Assembly: GCF_001431295.2 (NCBI RefSeq)
Contig: NZ_LKAJ02000001.1
Span: 3,162,001 to 3,226,000, forward strand
Reading direction: 5' to 3'
DNA length: 64,000 nucleotides
Origin: Candidatus Berkiella aquae
GTDB taxonomy: Bacteria; Pseudomonadota; Gammaproteobacteria; Berkiellales; Berkiellaceae
The translations under genes were made by a program, and so were the position numbers. Shown here piece after piece: positions 19,375 through 28,185 of this stretch (the first letter of the stretch is position 1; every line of letters begins with the position of its first letter). Below the pieces are notes generated by a model. That model saw only the letters and a program-made list of their open reading frames with translations. It searched no databases and was not told where the DNA came from.

Positions 19375-22167
19375 TTATTTAGTAGAATGACCAATTATGG
19401 AAATGTTGGCAGATTCATCATGCAGTCTTTCAATAAACTGCTCAGCCAGTAAGGGCTTACTATAGTAATATCCTTGTAACTCATCGACTTGTTTAGCAAT
19501 TAAATAATCAACTTGTTCTTTTGTTTCCACCCCCTCTGCAATGGTTCGAATATTTAATCCTTTTGCCATCGCAACAATAGCATCAACAATACTTGCATCT
19601 TCCTGATTCTGGCAAACATGGGTGATAAACGATTGATCAATCTTCAATGCGTCAATCGGGAAACGACGCAAATAACTCAATGATGAATAGCCTGTGCCAA
19701 AATCATCGATTGAAATATTAACCCCCATGGATTTTAATACTTTTAAGCGCAAAACACAGCGATCAACATTATCAATCAGCACGCCTTCTGTTAATTCTAA
19801 ATCAAGCGCATGGGTTGGTAATTGTGTTTCTTGTAAAATACGAGCGGTTTCTTTAACTAGATCACCCGTACGAAATTGATAAGCTGAAAGATTCACAGAG
19901 ACCTTTAAATGAGAATATCCCATATCATGCCATTTTCTGGCTTGCTGACATGCTGTTTTCAAAGCCCAACGACCGACAGGCACAATGACGCCTAATTCTT
20001 CTGCCAAAGGAATAAAGACCCCTGGTGGCACTAAGCCAAGCTCAGCATTTTGCCAGCGCAGCAAAGCTTCAGCACCGCAAGTTAAACCCGTTCTTGCATC
20101 AATTTTAGGTTGGTATTCAACAAAAAATTCATTATTCGCTAAAGCGCTACGCAGTAAAAATGCCATTCGCTGCTTTATCAAGACTTGATTATTCATGCCT
20201 GGCATATAAAGTTGAAATGAATTCCGTTCCGCAAGTTTTGCATGATAAAGTGCTGTATCAGCATTGGTAAAGAGTGTTTGTGAGTCTTGGGCATCATCGG
20301 GGTAGATGCTCACTCCCACCGATGCACCTAATAAGATGTCATGATATTCAATATTGAAATAATGAGCAGTAATGGTTAGCAAAATCTCTTGTGTGGTTTG
20401 TTTAAGCTGCTCATAATCCTCTACATTATCGATAATCAACACAAACTCATCTCCAGTTACGCGTGAAACCAACTCTTTTCTTTTAACGCAACGAAGTAAT
20501 CTCGTTGCAACCAATTGTAAGATAGTATCTCCTACCTCGTGACCATATGAATCATTCAGCACCTTGAATTTATCAATACCTAACATAATCAATGCCAAGC
20601 GTTGATGATTTGCTTTGGCAGATTGAATTTCAGTTTCAAGTTGTATCATCAACAAGGTACGATTGGGCAATGATGTTAGCGCATCATGATGCGTTAAGTA
20701 TTGCAACTCATCTTCTGTTTGCTTAAATTGAGTAATATCTGAGAATACTGCAACATAATGGATCAGCTGTTCTTTATCATCTAACATGGCATTAATCGTT
20801 AAACGTTGCGGATAAATCTCGCCATTTTTGCGTTTCTCCCACAGTTCACCCTGCCACTTTCTTTGGGTATCTAACGAAAGATGCATCCGTCGATAAAAAT
20901 CTTCATTCTGCTTATCACTATGTAATATATTAATGGATTGACCGATAATATCTTGTCTTAAATAGCCTGTGATATGCGTAAATGAAGGGTTAATTTCAAT
21001 AATTCGAAATTCAGGATCGGTAACAATAACCCCTTCGGTTGTGCTTTCAAAAACCTTATTAAATAATTCCAAACGCTTTTGTGTTTCGCGTTTGGCTGTA
21101 ATATCTAGTAAGGTTCCGACCATTCGCAAAGCATGGCCATGTTTATTACGCTCTACCACTTTCCCTCGAGCTAGCATCCAACGCCAATTTCCTGATTTAT
21201 GTCGCAGCCGATGTTCAGTCACAAAAAAAGGTTTTTCATCTGCTAAATGACTTCGTAATTCACTTTTAATCTGATGAATATCCTCTGGATGCACTAATTT
21301 AAAATACTGCTCCCTATCCTTTGGCATTTGATCACGTCGATACCCTGTCAGATTGGTAAAACTTTCATCGATATACCAATTATTGTTTTCAAAATCTAAG
21401 TCAAACATGACTTCATTACTGGCCCATAACGCAAGATTTAAGCGTTCTTCGCTTTTAGTCAAGGCTTTATCTCTACCTTCTACTTCATCAAGCATGGAAT
21501 TAATTCCCTGGGTTAAATCACCCAGATCATCTTGCGTTAATACTTCAGCGCGCAAAGAATAATCTTTTGTCTTTGTGATTTCTTTCACTGTTTTCGACAA
21601 ATTGTTCAAGGATTTCGTTAACACATCTTGCAAGAAGAAAGTCACTAATACCGCGCCCAGTAATGATAGAATTAAAACAATTGTTATCATCATAATTAAA
21701 TAATTAATATGGTATTTGATTTGATCTAAAGAATGCAGCAAAACGACTTTGCCTACGATCTGATTATTATAAGTGATATCTCCAACGATTTTGACATCGT
21801 CTTTCCCGAAAAGAATGCTTTGATTATTGGTCGATAAAGATAATTCAGCTTGCGGTAATGCTTTAGGGTTATAAACTGCGATAGGCACCCCATTAACCGA
21901 ATAAATACCAGCACTTACAATTTCAGGATTTTTTTTGAAATATTCTAAAATTTCTTTTGTCTTCTCGATTTGATTAGTCGCTAATGCTTGCCCAATAGAA
22001 TGATTAATTAAATCGACTTTAAATTGGAGGGCATTTTCCAGCTCGACATGTGAATGCTTAGCCTCTAAAACAACAAATGCAATGCCGGCGAATATTAAGG
22101 AAATCAAACCAACTGTACAAGCATATAGCTGCACTTTTTGACTGAAAGAAAGCCTTAGTCGTCCCAT
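19375..22167 (-). CDS. Membrane PAS-GGDEF-EAL protein, probable c-di-GMP phosphodiesterase
   Basis: A 930-aa signalling protein. Order: transmembrane helix (about 12-34), periplasmic sensor region, second helix (about 154-178), HAMP (about 180-232), two PAS/PAC modules (about 240-360 and 365-480), GGDEF (about 495-650) and EAL (about 665-915). The GGDEF signature reads TGDEF and the RxxD inhibitory site is absent (RKEL), so cyclase activity may be lost and the domain may only bind GTP. The EAL domain keeps its key segments (EALLRW, VSVNLSA, ELTEG, DDFGTGYSS, KIDQSF, EGVET), so c-di-GMP hydrolysis is likely. It is monocistronic, between carbonic anhydrase and ptsP. Confidence 0.93.
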   Translation of the reverse strand: MGRLRLSFSQKVQLYACTVGLISLIFAGIAFVVLEAKHSHVELENALQFKVDLINHSIGQALATNQIEKTKEILEYFKKNPEIVSAGIYSVNGVPIAVYNPKALPQAELSLSTNNQSILFGKDDVKIVGDITYNNQIVGKVVLLHSLDQIKYHINYLIMMITIVLILSLLGAVLVTFFLQDVLTKSLNNLSKTVKEITKTKDYSLRAEVLTQDDLGDLTQGINSMLDEVEGRDKALTKSEERLNLALWASNEVMFDLDFENNNWYIDESFTNLTGYRRDQMPKDREQYFKLVHPEDIHQIKSELRSHLADEKPFFVTEHRLRHKSGNWRWMLARGKVVERNKHGHALRMVGTLLDITAKRETQKRLELFNKVFESTTEGVIVTDPEFRIIEINPSFTHITGYLRQDIIGQSINILHSDKQNEDFYRRMHLSLDTQRKWQGELWEKRKNGEIYPQRLTINAMLDDKEQLIHYVAVFSDITQFKQTEDELQYLTHHDALTSLPNRTLLMIQLETEIQSAKANHQRLALIMLGIDKFKVLNDSYGHEVGDTILQLVATRLLRCVKRKELVSRVTGDEFVLIIDNVEDYEQLKQTTQEILLTITAHYFNIEYHDILLGASVGVSIYPDDAQDSQTLFTNADTALYHAKLAERNSFQLYMPGMNNQVLIKQRMAFLLRSALANNEFFVEYQPKIDARTGLTCGAEALLRWQNAELGLVPPGVFIPLAEELGVIVPVGRWALKTACQQARKWHDMGYSHLKVSVNLSAYQFRTGDLVKETARILQETQLPTHALDLELTEGVLIDNVDRCVLRLKVLKSMGVNISIDDFGTGYSSLSYLRRFPIDALKIDQSFITHVCQNQEDASIVDAIVAMAKGLNIRTIAEGVETKEQVDYLIAKQVDELQGYYYSKPLLAEQFIERLHDESANISIIGHSTK

Positions 22168-22219
22168 AGCTCTAGTCAGATCCAGAATAGAGAGTATTAT
22201 ACAAAGAATGGCACGTTTT

Positions 22220-22343
22220 ATTCTGAATTTCCCCTCAAGGGGGACCTCGTAGGCCTAAGGCGGCAAGTGAGTAAAGCCCCAGGAGTGCACGCATAGTGCA
22301 TAACAGGGGTGAGAGCGCAGCCAACACAGCATCAATTCAAAAT
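22220..22343. repeat. Structured intergenic element, copy 1
   Basis: A 124-bp element between ptsP and the GGDEF-EAL gene. Outer arms 22220-22229 and 22334-22343 pair with one mismatch. The core (22231-22327) contains a CCCCTCAAGGGGG mini-hairpin and a hairpin of CCCC/GGGG with an inner TGCAC/GTGCA stem and loop GCATA, ending in TGAG...GCCAACAC. The core aligns almost base for base with the copy at 53239-53331. No coding potential. Confidence 0.7.
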
Positions 22344-22353
22344 GGGAAGAGTA

Positions 22354-24615
22354 TTATTTGCCACCACGAACTAAACCACCCAACCCCGCATCTTCTAGCG
22401 CACTTTCAAGAAATTGTCTGATGTCTTGAGCGTGATGAAAATTCATCACTTCTTTCACTAATTGCTGTGCTTTGACCACGGTAAAGTTACGAATAATCCA
22501 TTTAACTCGTGGCAAACTCAGTGCATTCATACTCAGCTGGTTGTATCCTAACCCTAGCAATGCAATAACTGCTGTGGGCTCGGAGGCCATTTCACCGCAA
22601 ATTGCAACAGGTTTATTCTGTGAATGTGCAGCATTGGCAATGATTGCTAATGCATGCAGCACTGCTGGGTGGAGTGAATCATATAGGTTGGCAACATAGG
22701 GATTGTTGCGATCTACCGCAAGTAGATACTGAGTTAAATCGTTACTACCTACTGATAAAAAATCAACTCGTTTAATGAGTTCATGTGCTTGATAGACTGC
22801 CGATGGCACTTCAATCATAACGCCCGTTTCAGGAAAGCGAGCATTACCCCCCTCATCAATCACTTCACGATGAGCTTGGCGTAGTAATCTCAAAGCCTCC
22901 TCGATTTCACTGATACAGGAAATCATCGGAAAGAGAACTCGCAAATTTTGTAATCCATTACTTGCACGAAGCATGGCGCGAAGCTGTACCAGGAAAATTT
23001 CAGGATGATCCAGCGTAATACGAATACCACGCCATCCTAAAAATGGATTGTCTTCAGTCACTGGGAAATAAGATAAAAATTTATCGCCCCCAACATCTAA
23101 TGTACGAATGGTAACCGGCTTTGGCGCAAAACTTTCCAATAATTGTCGATAAATTAAATACTGTTCTTCCTCACTTGGAAATCTATCACGTATCATAAAA
23201 GGGACTTCAGTACGATATAGACCGACTCCCTCTGCGCCAACTTGTAATGCAGGACGAATATCTGCGACTAAACCCGCATTCACGCAAAGTGCAACTCTGG
23301 TACCATCTGGCGTCTCGCAACGCAGCTCTCGCAGCTCATCTAGGCCTGCATATAATTCTTTTTCCTCTGCTGCCAATCTGGCAAAATCAGAAATCATTGC
23401 TTGCGTTGGTGAAGTAAATACTTCCCCATGGTATCCATCAACAATAATTTGTTTTCGATCACACTTATGCGCAGGAAAACCTGCAACGCCCATGACAGCC
23501 GGGATCCCAATTGCTCTCGCTAAAATAGCGACGTGCGAATTAGCTGAACCTTTTAAAGAAACAATCCCTAATAAATGATCTTGTGGCACTTCTGCCAGAT
23601 CGGAGGCTGATATTTCATCTCCCACCAAAATGGTGTCGTGGGGATAGGTATGAGGCAATGGGCTTTCACTTTGTAAATTTGCTAAAACGCGCCGCCCCAG
23701 ATCCAGTAAATCTGCTGAGCGTTCTCGCAAATAGGGATCTTCCATCGTTTCAAATTTATGCACTTGGCGTTTAATAATTTTACGTAATGCATAAGGAGCC
23801 CAATGCCCTTCTTCAATGAGTGCAATGATATCTTCTTTAATGCTGCGACTATCCAGCATACTCAAATAGGCATCAAATAAATTTTGCTCTTCAGGTAATA
23901 GTGTTTTCGCTAAATGACCTTTTAAACGTCGAATATCTGCACGCGTTGTTTCCAATGCTTGCTCAAAATATTCAATTTCCCTATCAATATCGGTAATTTC
24001 TTTATCAGTGACCGCATCAAGGTCAGCAGGCAAAACCAATACCGCTGTTCCTATCGCAATCCCTGGGGCTGATGGAATACCATGTAACGTCGAAGGTAGA
24101 TTAGATTGAGTGACAGTAAAATGCGTCATGACGCCGCCTGCATTCGCATGGGCAATATAACTTGCCAATTGAGCAGAAACGGTCACTAAAAAAGCAACTT
24201 CTCCTTCATCGAAACGGCGAGGTTGACGTTGTTGAATAACCAAAATACCAACCACTCTTCGTTGGTGAATCATGGGTACGCCTAAAAAGGCAGAATAGCG
24301 CTCTTCCCCTGTTTCAGGAAAATACCGATAACGAGGATGGCTTGGAGCATCGCTTAAGTTAATAGGCTCTTCACGCTCACCCACTAAACCGACTAACCCC
24401 TCAGAAAGGGGAATGGTCACCTTACCATCAACTCCGTCTAAGAAACCTACCGATGCGACTAGCAAATAATGATGCTTTCGGCGTTCGACTAAATAGGCAG
24501 AGCAAGCTTCTACTCCCATCGCACAGGAAACACGTTCGACAATGATGCGCAACACCTCTTGCAGATCTTGTGCTTCATTCACTTCTTGAACAATTTGCCT
24601 GAGAACGCTAAGCAA
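22354..24615 (-). CDS. ptsP: Nitrogen-PTS phosphoenolpyruvate-protein phosphotransferase (EI-Ntr)
   Basis: First enzyme of the nitrogen phosphotransferase system: it autophosphorylates with PEP and passes phosphate to NPr. The 753-aa protein has an N-terminal GAF domain (about 1-160), then the EI N-terminal domain, the phosphohistidine loop GSANSHVAILARAIGIPAVM (His near 360) and the PEP-binding barrel with YRTEVPFM, DVGGDKFL, GVMIEVPSA, VGSNDLTQY and the catalytic Cys in AICGEMAS. The GAF domain distinguishes it from sugar-PTS EI. It follows rppH by 40 bp in the classical rppH-ptsP operon. No NPr or EIIA gene is in the window. Confidence 0.95.
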   Translation of the reverse strand: MLSVLRQIVQEVNEAQDLQEVLRIIVERVSCAMGVEACSAYLVERRKHHYLLVASVGFLDGVDGKVTIPLSEGLVGLVGEREEPINLSDAPSHPRYRYFPETGEERYSAFLGVPMIHQRRVVGILVIQQRQPRRFDEGEVAFLVTVSAQLASYIAHANAGGVMTHFTVTQSNLPSTLHGIPSAPGIAIGTAVLVLPADLDAVTDKEITDIDREIEYFEQALETTRADIRRLKGHLAKTLLPEEQNLFDAYLSMLDSRSIKEDIIALIEEGHWAPYALRKIIKRQVHKFETMEDPYLRERSADLLDLGRRVLANLQSESPLPHTYPHDTILVGDEISASDLAEVPQDHLLGIVSLKGSANSHVAILARAIGIPAVMGVAGFPAHKCDRKQIIVDGYHGEVFTSPTQAMISDFARLAAEEKELYAGLDELRELRCETPDGTRVALCVNAGLVADIRPALQVGAEGVGLYRTEVPFMIRDRFPSEEEQYLIYRQLLESFAPKPVTIRTLDVGGDKFLSYFPVTEDNPFLGWRGIRITLDHPEIFLVQLRAMLRASNGLQNLRVLFPMISCISEIEEALRLLRQAHREVIDEGGNARFPETGVMIEVPSAVYQAHELIKRVDFLSVGSNDLTQYLLAVDRNNPYVANLYDSLHPAVLHALAIIANAAHSQNKPVAICGEMASEPTAVIALLGLGYNQLSMNALSLPRVKWIIRNFTVVKAQQLVKEVMNFHHAQDIRQFLESALEDAGLGGLVRGGK

Positions 24616-24655
24616 CTGTATCTTCCTTTTCCGTCGCGGTTTTCGTCACTGAATT

Positions 24656-25168
24656 TTAATGGTCAAGTGGATCTAATGTCATCAATTCTTTTTTGATATT
24701 CATTATTTTGGGTGAAAATTCCAGCAACGCTTGACGATAAACTTCTCGTTTGAAAGCAACAACTTGATAAAGTGGGAACCAATAACTTACCCAACGCCAA
24801 TGATCAAATTCTGGCTTGATTGAAACATCTAACTTGATACAGCTATCTTCGCCTTCCAAACGTAGCAAAAACCATTTTTGTTTTTGCCCAATACAAGGGG
24901 GACGGGTATCGCTACGAATTAAGCGTCTAGGCAAGCGATAGCTTAACCATTGCTCAGATTCGGCAACAATCGATACTTCTTTTTGAGATAATCCAATTTC
25001 TTCATATAACTCACGAAAAAGTGCTTCTTCGAGCTGCTCATTATCGTGGATGCCCCCCTGTGGGAATTGCCACGCATCTTGGTTAACGCGACGCCCCCAA
25101 AAAAGCTGACCATGAGAGTTAGTTAAGATAATCCCTACATTGAGGCGAAAGCCGTTTTCATCAATCAC
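24656..25168 (-). CDS. rppH: RNA pyrophosphohydrolase
   Basis: Removes pyrophosphate from the 5' end of mRNA, triggering RNase E decay. The 170-aa protein starts [16 protein letters not shown] and has [18 protein letters not shown], then the Nudix box (GG-x5-E-x7-RELYEEIG, about 37-60). Length and N-terminus match RppH/NudH. It heads the rppH-ptsP operon. Confidence 0.95.
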   Translation of the reverse strand: MIDENGFRLNVGIILTNSHGQLFWGRRVNQDAWQFPQGGIHDNEQLEEALFRELYEEIGLSQKEVSIVAESEQWLSYRLPRRLIRSDTRPPCIGQKQKWFLLRLEGEDSCIKLDVSIKPEFDHWRWVSYWFPLYQVVAFKREVYRQALLEFSPKIMNIKKELMTLDPLDH

Positions 25169-25226
25169 TGGGTACTCTTTTTGACTTGGTTATTTGTGAT
25201 TATTTTTTCACAAAGGCGGGCAACTC

Positions 25227-25350
25227 AGCAAACAAATCTGCAAAGCTTGATGGATTCGGGGGATCCTTTGCGAAGACGGGTCGCAGTGTATACAAAATAC
25301 ATGACGATTGTGAGATGGCGAGCCAACAACGCTGGGGAATTTGCGAAGAC
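25227..25350. repeat. Structured intergenic element, diverged copy 3
   Basis: Shares architecture and parts of sequence with the elements at 22220 and 53225: a hairpin TGTAT/ATACA (25287-25291 with 25297-25301, loop ACAAA), then TGAG...GCGAGCCAACA (25311-25328) and TGCGAAGACTAA, which also follows the 53-kb copy. The stem sequence differs but pairing is kept. TTTGCGAAGAC is directly repeated at 25267-25277 and 25340-25350. With the terminator at 25355-25389 it accounts for most of the 305-bp gap between rppH and the porin array. Confidence 0.5.
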
Positions 25351-25354
25351 TAAG

Positions 25355-25389
25355 GAAAAAGCAAAGCGCACTAATAAGGGCGCTTTGCT
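25355..25389 (-). terminator. Intrinsic terminator of the porin array
   Basis: Read on the minus strand, a perfect 10-bp stem (25380-25389 with 25360-25369, AGCAAAGCGC/GCGCTTTGCT) is followed by a run of T residues (25356-25360). It lies 85 bp after the stop of the last beta-barrel gene. A second hairpin, GCTAAGGCGG/CCGCCTAGC (25413-25447), lies between. Confidence 0.8.
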
Positions 25390-25473
25390 AAACTTGGGGT
25401 GTCTGACAAACTGCTAAGGCGGTTCACTTTTCAGCTTGCCGCCTAGCCTAAGTTAAGATACTTCTAGTGTGTA

Positions 25474-26232
25474 TTAAAGGAAGTTCCACACTAAAGAAGC
25501 TTTACCCGTGTTTTCATGACGGCTGCCATCACCACTGATTGTGTAGAGTGTGCCAAGGTTGCTAGCTAAAGCAACAACGTCGTCATGTCTGCTGTGTGAA
25601 TGGTAGTTATATTCAGCACGTAGTGACAATGCATTGCATAATGGCACTGGGAATTCAGCACCTACGCCACCGACAAAGCCCCAACGATGATTGCGATCGT
25701 TAGCATAAGCCACTGAATAAGGTACTGCTGGCGCAATTGCAACGAAATCGACATCATCAACACGTGTTACTTCTGCACCTAAACGGATGTAAGGTAAGAA
25801 ATAACGGGAAACTTCATAACCTACTCGAGCGGTGAGGCCAACAACAGCATTATGGTGGGAATTACCACTTACTGAACCACTCACTGCACCATCAACGGGA
25901 TCGATGAATGAGAAAGTAGCACCATCATCACCATGATCACGCCAATCAACGTTGATTTCACCACCAAGCAACCAGCTATTGCAACGTGCTTGATAGCCTG
26001 CTAATAAACCCCAGATAAATTTGCTGTTACTGTCGCCAACGTCACCAGCACGAAATGAAGTAATTTGGTTACCAGGAGCTGGATGAATAATTGTTACGTC
26101 TACGTCACGATCGCTGTGCCATGCCCAACCACCAGACACACCTAATAACCAGTTACCTTCCCAGCCAGCTTGTGCAGCTGAAGCTGCAAATAAGCTTGAA
26201 GAAAGACATAATAAGATTCCAATTCTTTTCAT
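25474..26232 (-). CDS. Outer-membrane beta-barrel protein (porin array gene 4)
   Basis: About 252 aa with a clear signal peptide (cleavage near AAQA|GW) and alternating amphipathic strands of a small outer-membrane barrel, ending in WNFL. It shares with its three neighbours WLLGGEINVDW, FSFIDPVDG, ARVGYEVSRYFLPYIRLG and GVGAEFP. Such opacity/Omp25-like barrels are surface proteins of unknown ligand. ATG 26232 has GGGG upstream; a GTG lies at 26241. It has its own good promoter (26276-26304) although it is last in the array. Confidence 0.88.
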   Translation of the reverse strand: MKRIGILLCLSSSLFAASAAQAGWEGNWLLGVSGGWAWHSDRDVDVTIIHPAPGNQITSFRAGDVGDSNSKFIWGLLAGYQARCNSWLLGGEINVDWRDHGDDGATFSFIDPVDGAVSGSVSGNSHHNAVVGLTARVGYEVSRYFLPYIRLGAEVTRVDDVDFVAIAPAVPYSVAYANDRNHRWGFVGGVGAEFPVPLCNALSLRAEYNYHSHSRHDDVVALASNLGTLYTISGDGSRHENTGKASLVWNFL

Positions 26233-26275
26233 GATTTTCACCCCAAACTAATGTTAGTTAATTAAACACATTTTA

Positions 26276-26304
26276 GGTATAAGCCTTGAGAATAATTTTG
26301 TCAA
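26276..26304 (-). promoter_or_regulatory. Sigma-70 type promoter of porin array gene 4
   Basis: On the minus strand TTGACA (26304-26299) and TATACC (26281-26276) are separated by exactly 17 bp. The -10 box lies about 44 bp before the start at 26232. The surrounding 280-bp gap is AT-rich and shows no ORF. Confidence 0.7.
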
Positions 26305-26521
26305 ATGCTAGGAAACTCACAGTTAACAATTTGCATAATATGATGCTTTTTGCATTTGAACTTTAAAAAATCATTTGCTAGAGCTGACGAAACGTCAAAA
26401 TAATGACGCTTTATTATGCTTTATCTCATTGATAATAATAGTAATACACTGCAAGCATCTCAAGGGACGGTTTTTTTAATAGAAAAGTGAGCAAAATTGA
26501 GTACTGCGCCTCAAAAAACAT

Positions 26522-27277
26522 TTAAAAGAAATTCCACACTAAAGCAACTCTGCCTGAATGCGTTTGTGGCTGTAATGCACTTTCAAATGCAGGCGTGACC
26601 AATCCATCCGGTAAAAAGCCACTCGCTTTAACTGTCTTACTCTTAGAATGCCAATTATATTCCATCCTAAAAGTGGCGCCGCATGTCATTGGCAAAGGGA
26701 TTTCAAAACCAAAGCCACTCAATGCACGGTGAACATAGGTCGCTGTTGAGACTTCTATGCTATTAGGATAAACCGAAGGATTCGCGTCGTAACGCGTCGT
26801 TAAAGTATCTCGTCCAAACTCAACGCCTAAACGCACATAGGGCATAAAGTAAGGCGCTAAGGCATAACCCACTCTTGCTGTGAATGCCGCGACTAAATCT
26901 CTTTTATAATGGGTAAGCGCACTCCAGCCAATCGCATTCCCCGCATCCGTGAAAGCAAAAGGTAAATCATCATTCATATCATGATGATCAACATTGAGCT
27001 CCCCACCCACTAACCAACTTCCTTTGACGGCTTGGTATCCCATAAAGAGACCAAAGATCATACCGGGTGCACTATAATCACTGATAATGAGTGATTGTGG
27101 ATAGGTGCTAGGAAAAAGGCTGCCATTATAACTAAGTTGAGTTTGATTGCTACCCGTTCTGCTGCCATAGCCTGCTGAAGCACCCACTAACCAATTGCCC
27201 AGCCAATCACTTTCAAAGGCTTGTGCCGTTAAAGAAATAAAGAAGATCCCGAATATTGCTAATTTATTTCTTTTCAT
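26522..27277 (-). CDS. Outer-membrane beta-barrel protein (porin array gene 3)
   Basis: About 251 aa. Signal peptide MKRNKLAIFGIFF...SLTAQA, mature barrel ending in WNFF. Conserved array segments: WLVGGELNVDHHD, FAFTDAGNAIGW, ARVGYALAPYFMPYVRLGVEFG and the EYNWHSK strand near the end. ATG 27277 is chosen (AGGG 8 nt upstream, signal peptide begins there) over ATG 27313. It lies 23 bp after gene 2 of the array, so the two are likely co-transcribed. Function unknown beyond a surface barrel. Confidence 0.87.
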   Translation of the reverse strand: MKRNKLAIFGIFFISLTAQAFESDWLGNWLVGASAGYGSRTGSNQTQLSYNGSLFPSTYPQSLIISDYSAPGMIFGLFMGYQAVKGSWLVGGELNVDHHDMNDDLPFAFTDAGNAIGWSALTHYKRDLVAAFTARVGYALAPYFMPYVRLGVEFGRDTLTTRYDANPSVYPNSIEVSTATYVHRALSGFGFEIPLPMTCGATFRMEYNWHSKSKTVKASGFLPDGLVTPAFESALQPQTHSGRVALVWNFF

Positions 27278-27300
27278 CCCTTTATCCCTTAGCTGTGCTT

Positions 27301-28038
27301 TTAAAAATTCCAAATCAAGGAAACTTTACCGGTGTCGATGGAAGGCCTTGCTTCGACAGAGAAGGCTGGATTAACAACACCATCTAAAATTCGACCACGC
27401 CCCTGTAAAGTTGCGCTAGGGAAGTGATAGTTGTATTCCATGCGCAAACTGAGTTGGCAAAAAAGTGGTAAGGGGAATTCTGCGCCGACACCAACAAAAA
27501 CATGATTTTGCCATGAATTATCTTTCAAGGTCAGACCAAAAGGATAAACGCCTGGCGCTCCATTAAATCGAGCGGTTATTTCTTGATGAACTGTCTCAAC
27601 ACCGACTCTAACATAGGACATAAAGAACGGAGCCATGTAGTAACCTACACGCGCGCTTAAACCATAAAAGCCTTTGTTACGTGCTTGTAAAGCCGTATCC
27701 CAAGCCAGCGCATTGATTTGATCGGTAAAAACAAAAACGCGCTCTTTGTTGGTATCAAACCAATCAGCAGATAACTCGGCGCCCAAAACCCAATCATTGC
27801 AAATGAATTGGTACCCTAATAATGCGCCACCACCAAAACCGGTATTTCTTTGTCTATCTTGGTAATCGGTTTTGGGCACTATCGGAAATCCGGTATAGAA
27901 AAGGCCTATGTCGTAACGTCCATCGTATCTTGCGTAATCGACAGATACCCCAACCAAAGGCTCACCCTGCCAATAAGCTTGCACATTAACTGTTAATAGC
28001 AGCGTTAATAAAGACAACACTAACCGACATTTATTCAC
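27301..28038 (-). CDS. Outer-membrane beta-barrel protein (porin array gene 2)
   Basis: About 245 aa. I place the start at GTG 28038: AAGG lies 8 nt upstream and the product then begins with a normal signal peptide (NKCRLVLSLLTLLLTVNVQA). The annotated-looking ATG at 28068 would add ten residues before it. Array motifs: WVLGAELSADW, VFVFTDQINALAWDT, ARVGYYMAPFFMSYVRVGVE, GVGAEFPLPLFCQLSLRMEYNYHFP; the last residues are WNF. It diverges from gene 3 mainly in the predicted surface loops. Confidence 0.86.
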   Translation of the reverse strand: MNKCRLVLSLLTLLLTVNVQAYWQGEPLVGVSVDYARYDGRYDIGLFYTGFPIVPKTDYQDRQRNTGFGGGALLGYQFICNDWVLGAELSADWFDTNKERVFVFTDQINALAWDTALQARNKGFYGLSARVGYYMAPFFMSYVRVGVETVHQEITARFNGAPGVYPFGLTLKDNSWQNHVFVGVGAEFPLPLFCQLSLRMEYNYHFPSATLQGRGRILDGVVNPAFSVEARPSIDTGKVSLIWNF

Positions 28039-28127
28039 GACAGTAACCTTCTTATAGCAGCTTTGCATGCTTCATCTTATAGCGTCTTGCTTGATAACAG
28101 CAATCTCAGGCAATGTAATTTTAAAAT

Positions 28128-28161
28128 AAAAAAACGCCAAGCTGATTGCTCAACTTGGCGT
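28128..28161 (-). terminator. Intrinsic terminator after porin array gene 1
   Basis: On the minus strand an 8-bp stem ACGCCAAG/CTTGGCGT (28161-28154 with 28141-28134), with a further TGA/TCA pairing in the loop, is followed by seven T residues (28134-28128). It starts 24 bp after the gene 1 stop and separates gene 1 from genes 2-3. Confidence 0.85.
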
Positions 28162-28185
28162 CTAGGACTTTCTTTTAAAAAAGTA

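Noticed and set aside
25181..25417. 78-codon plus-strand frame in the rppH-porin gap
   Set aside because: It runs through the structured repeat and the porin terminator, has no ribosome site and an arbitrary composition.
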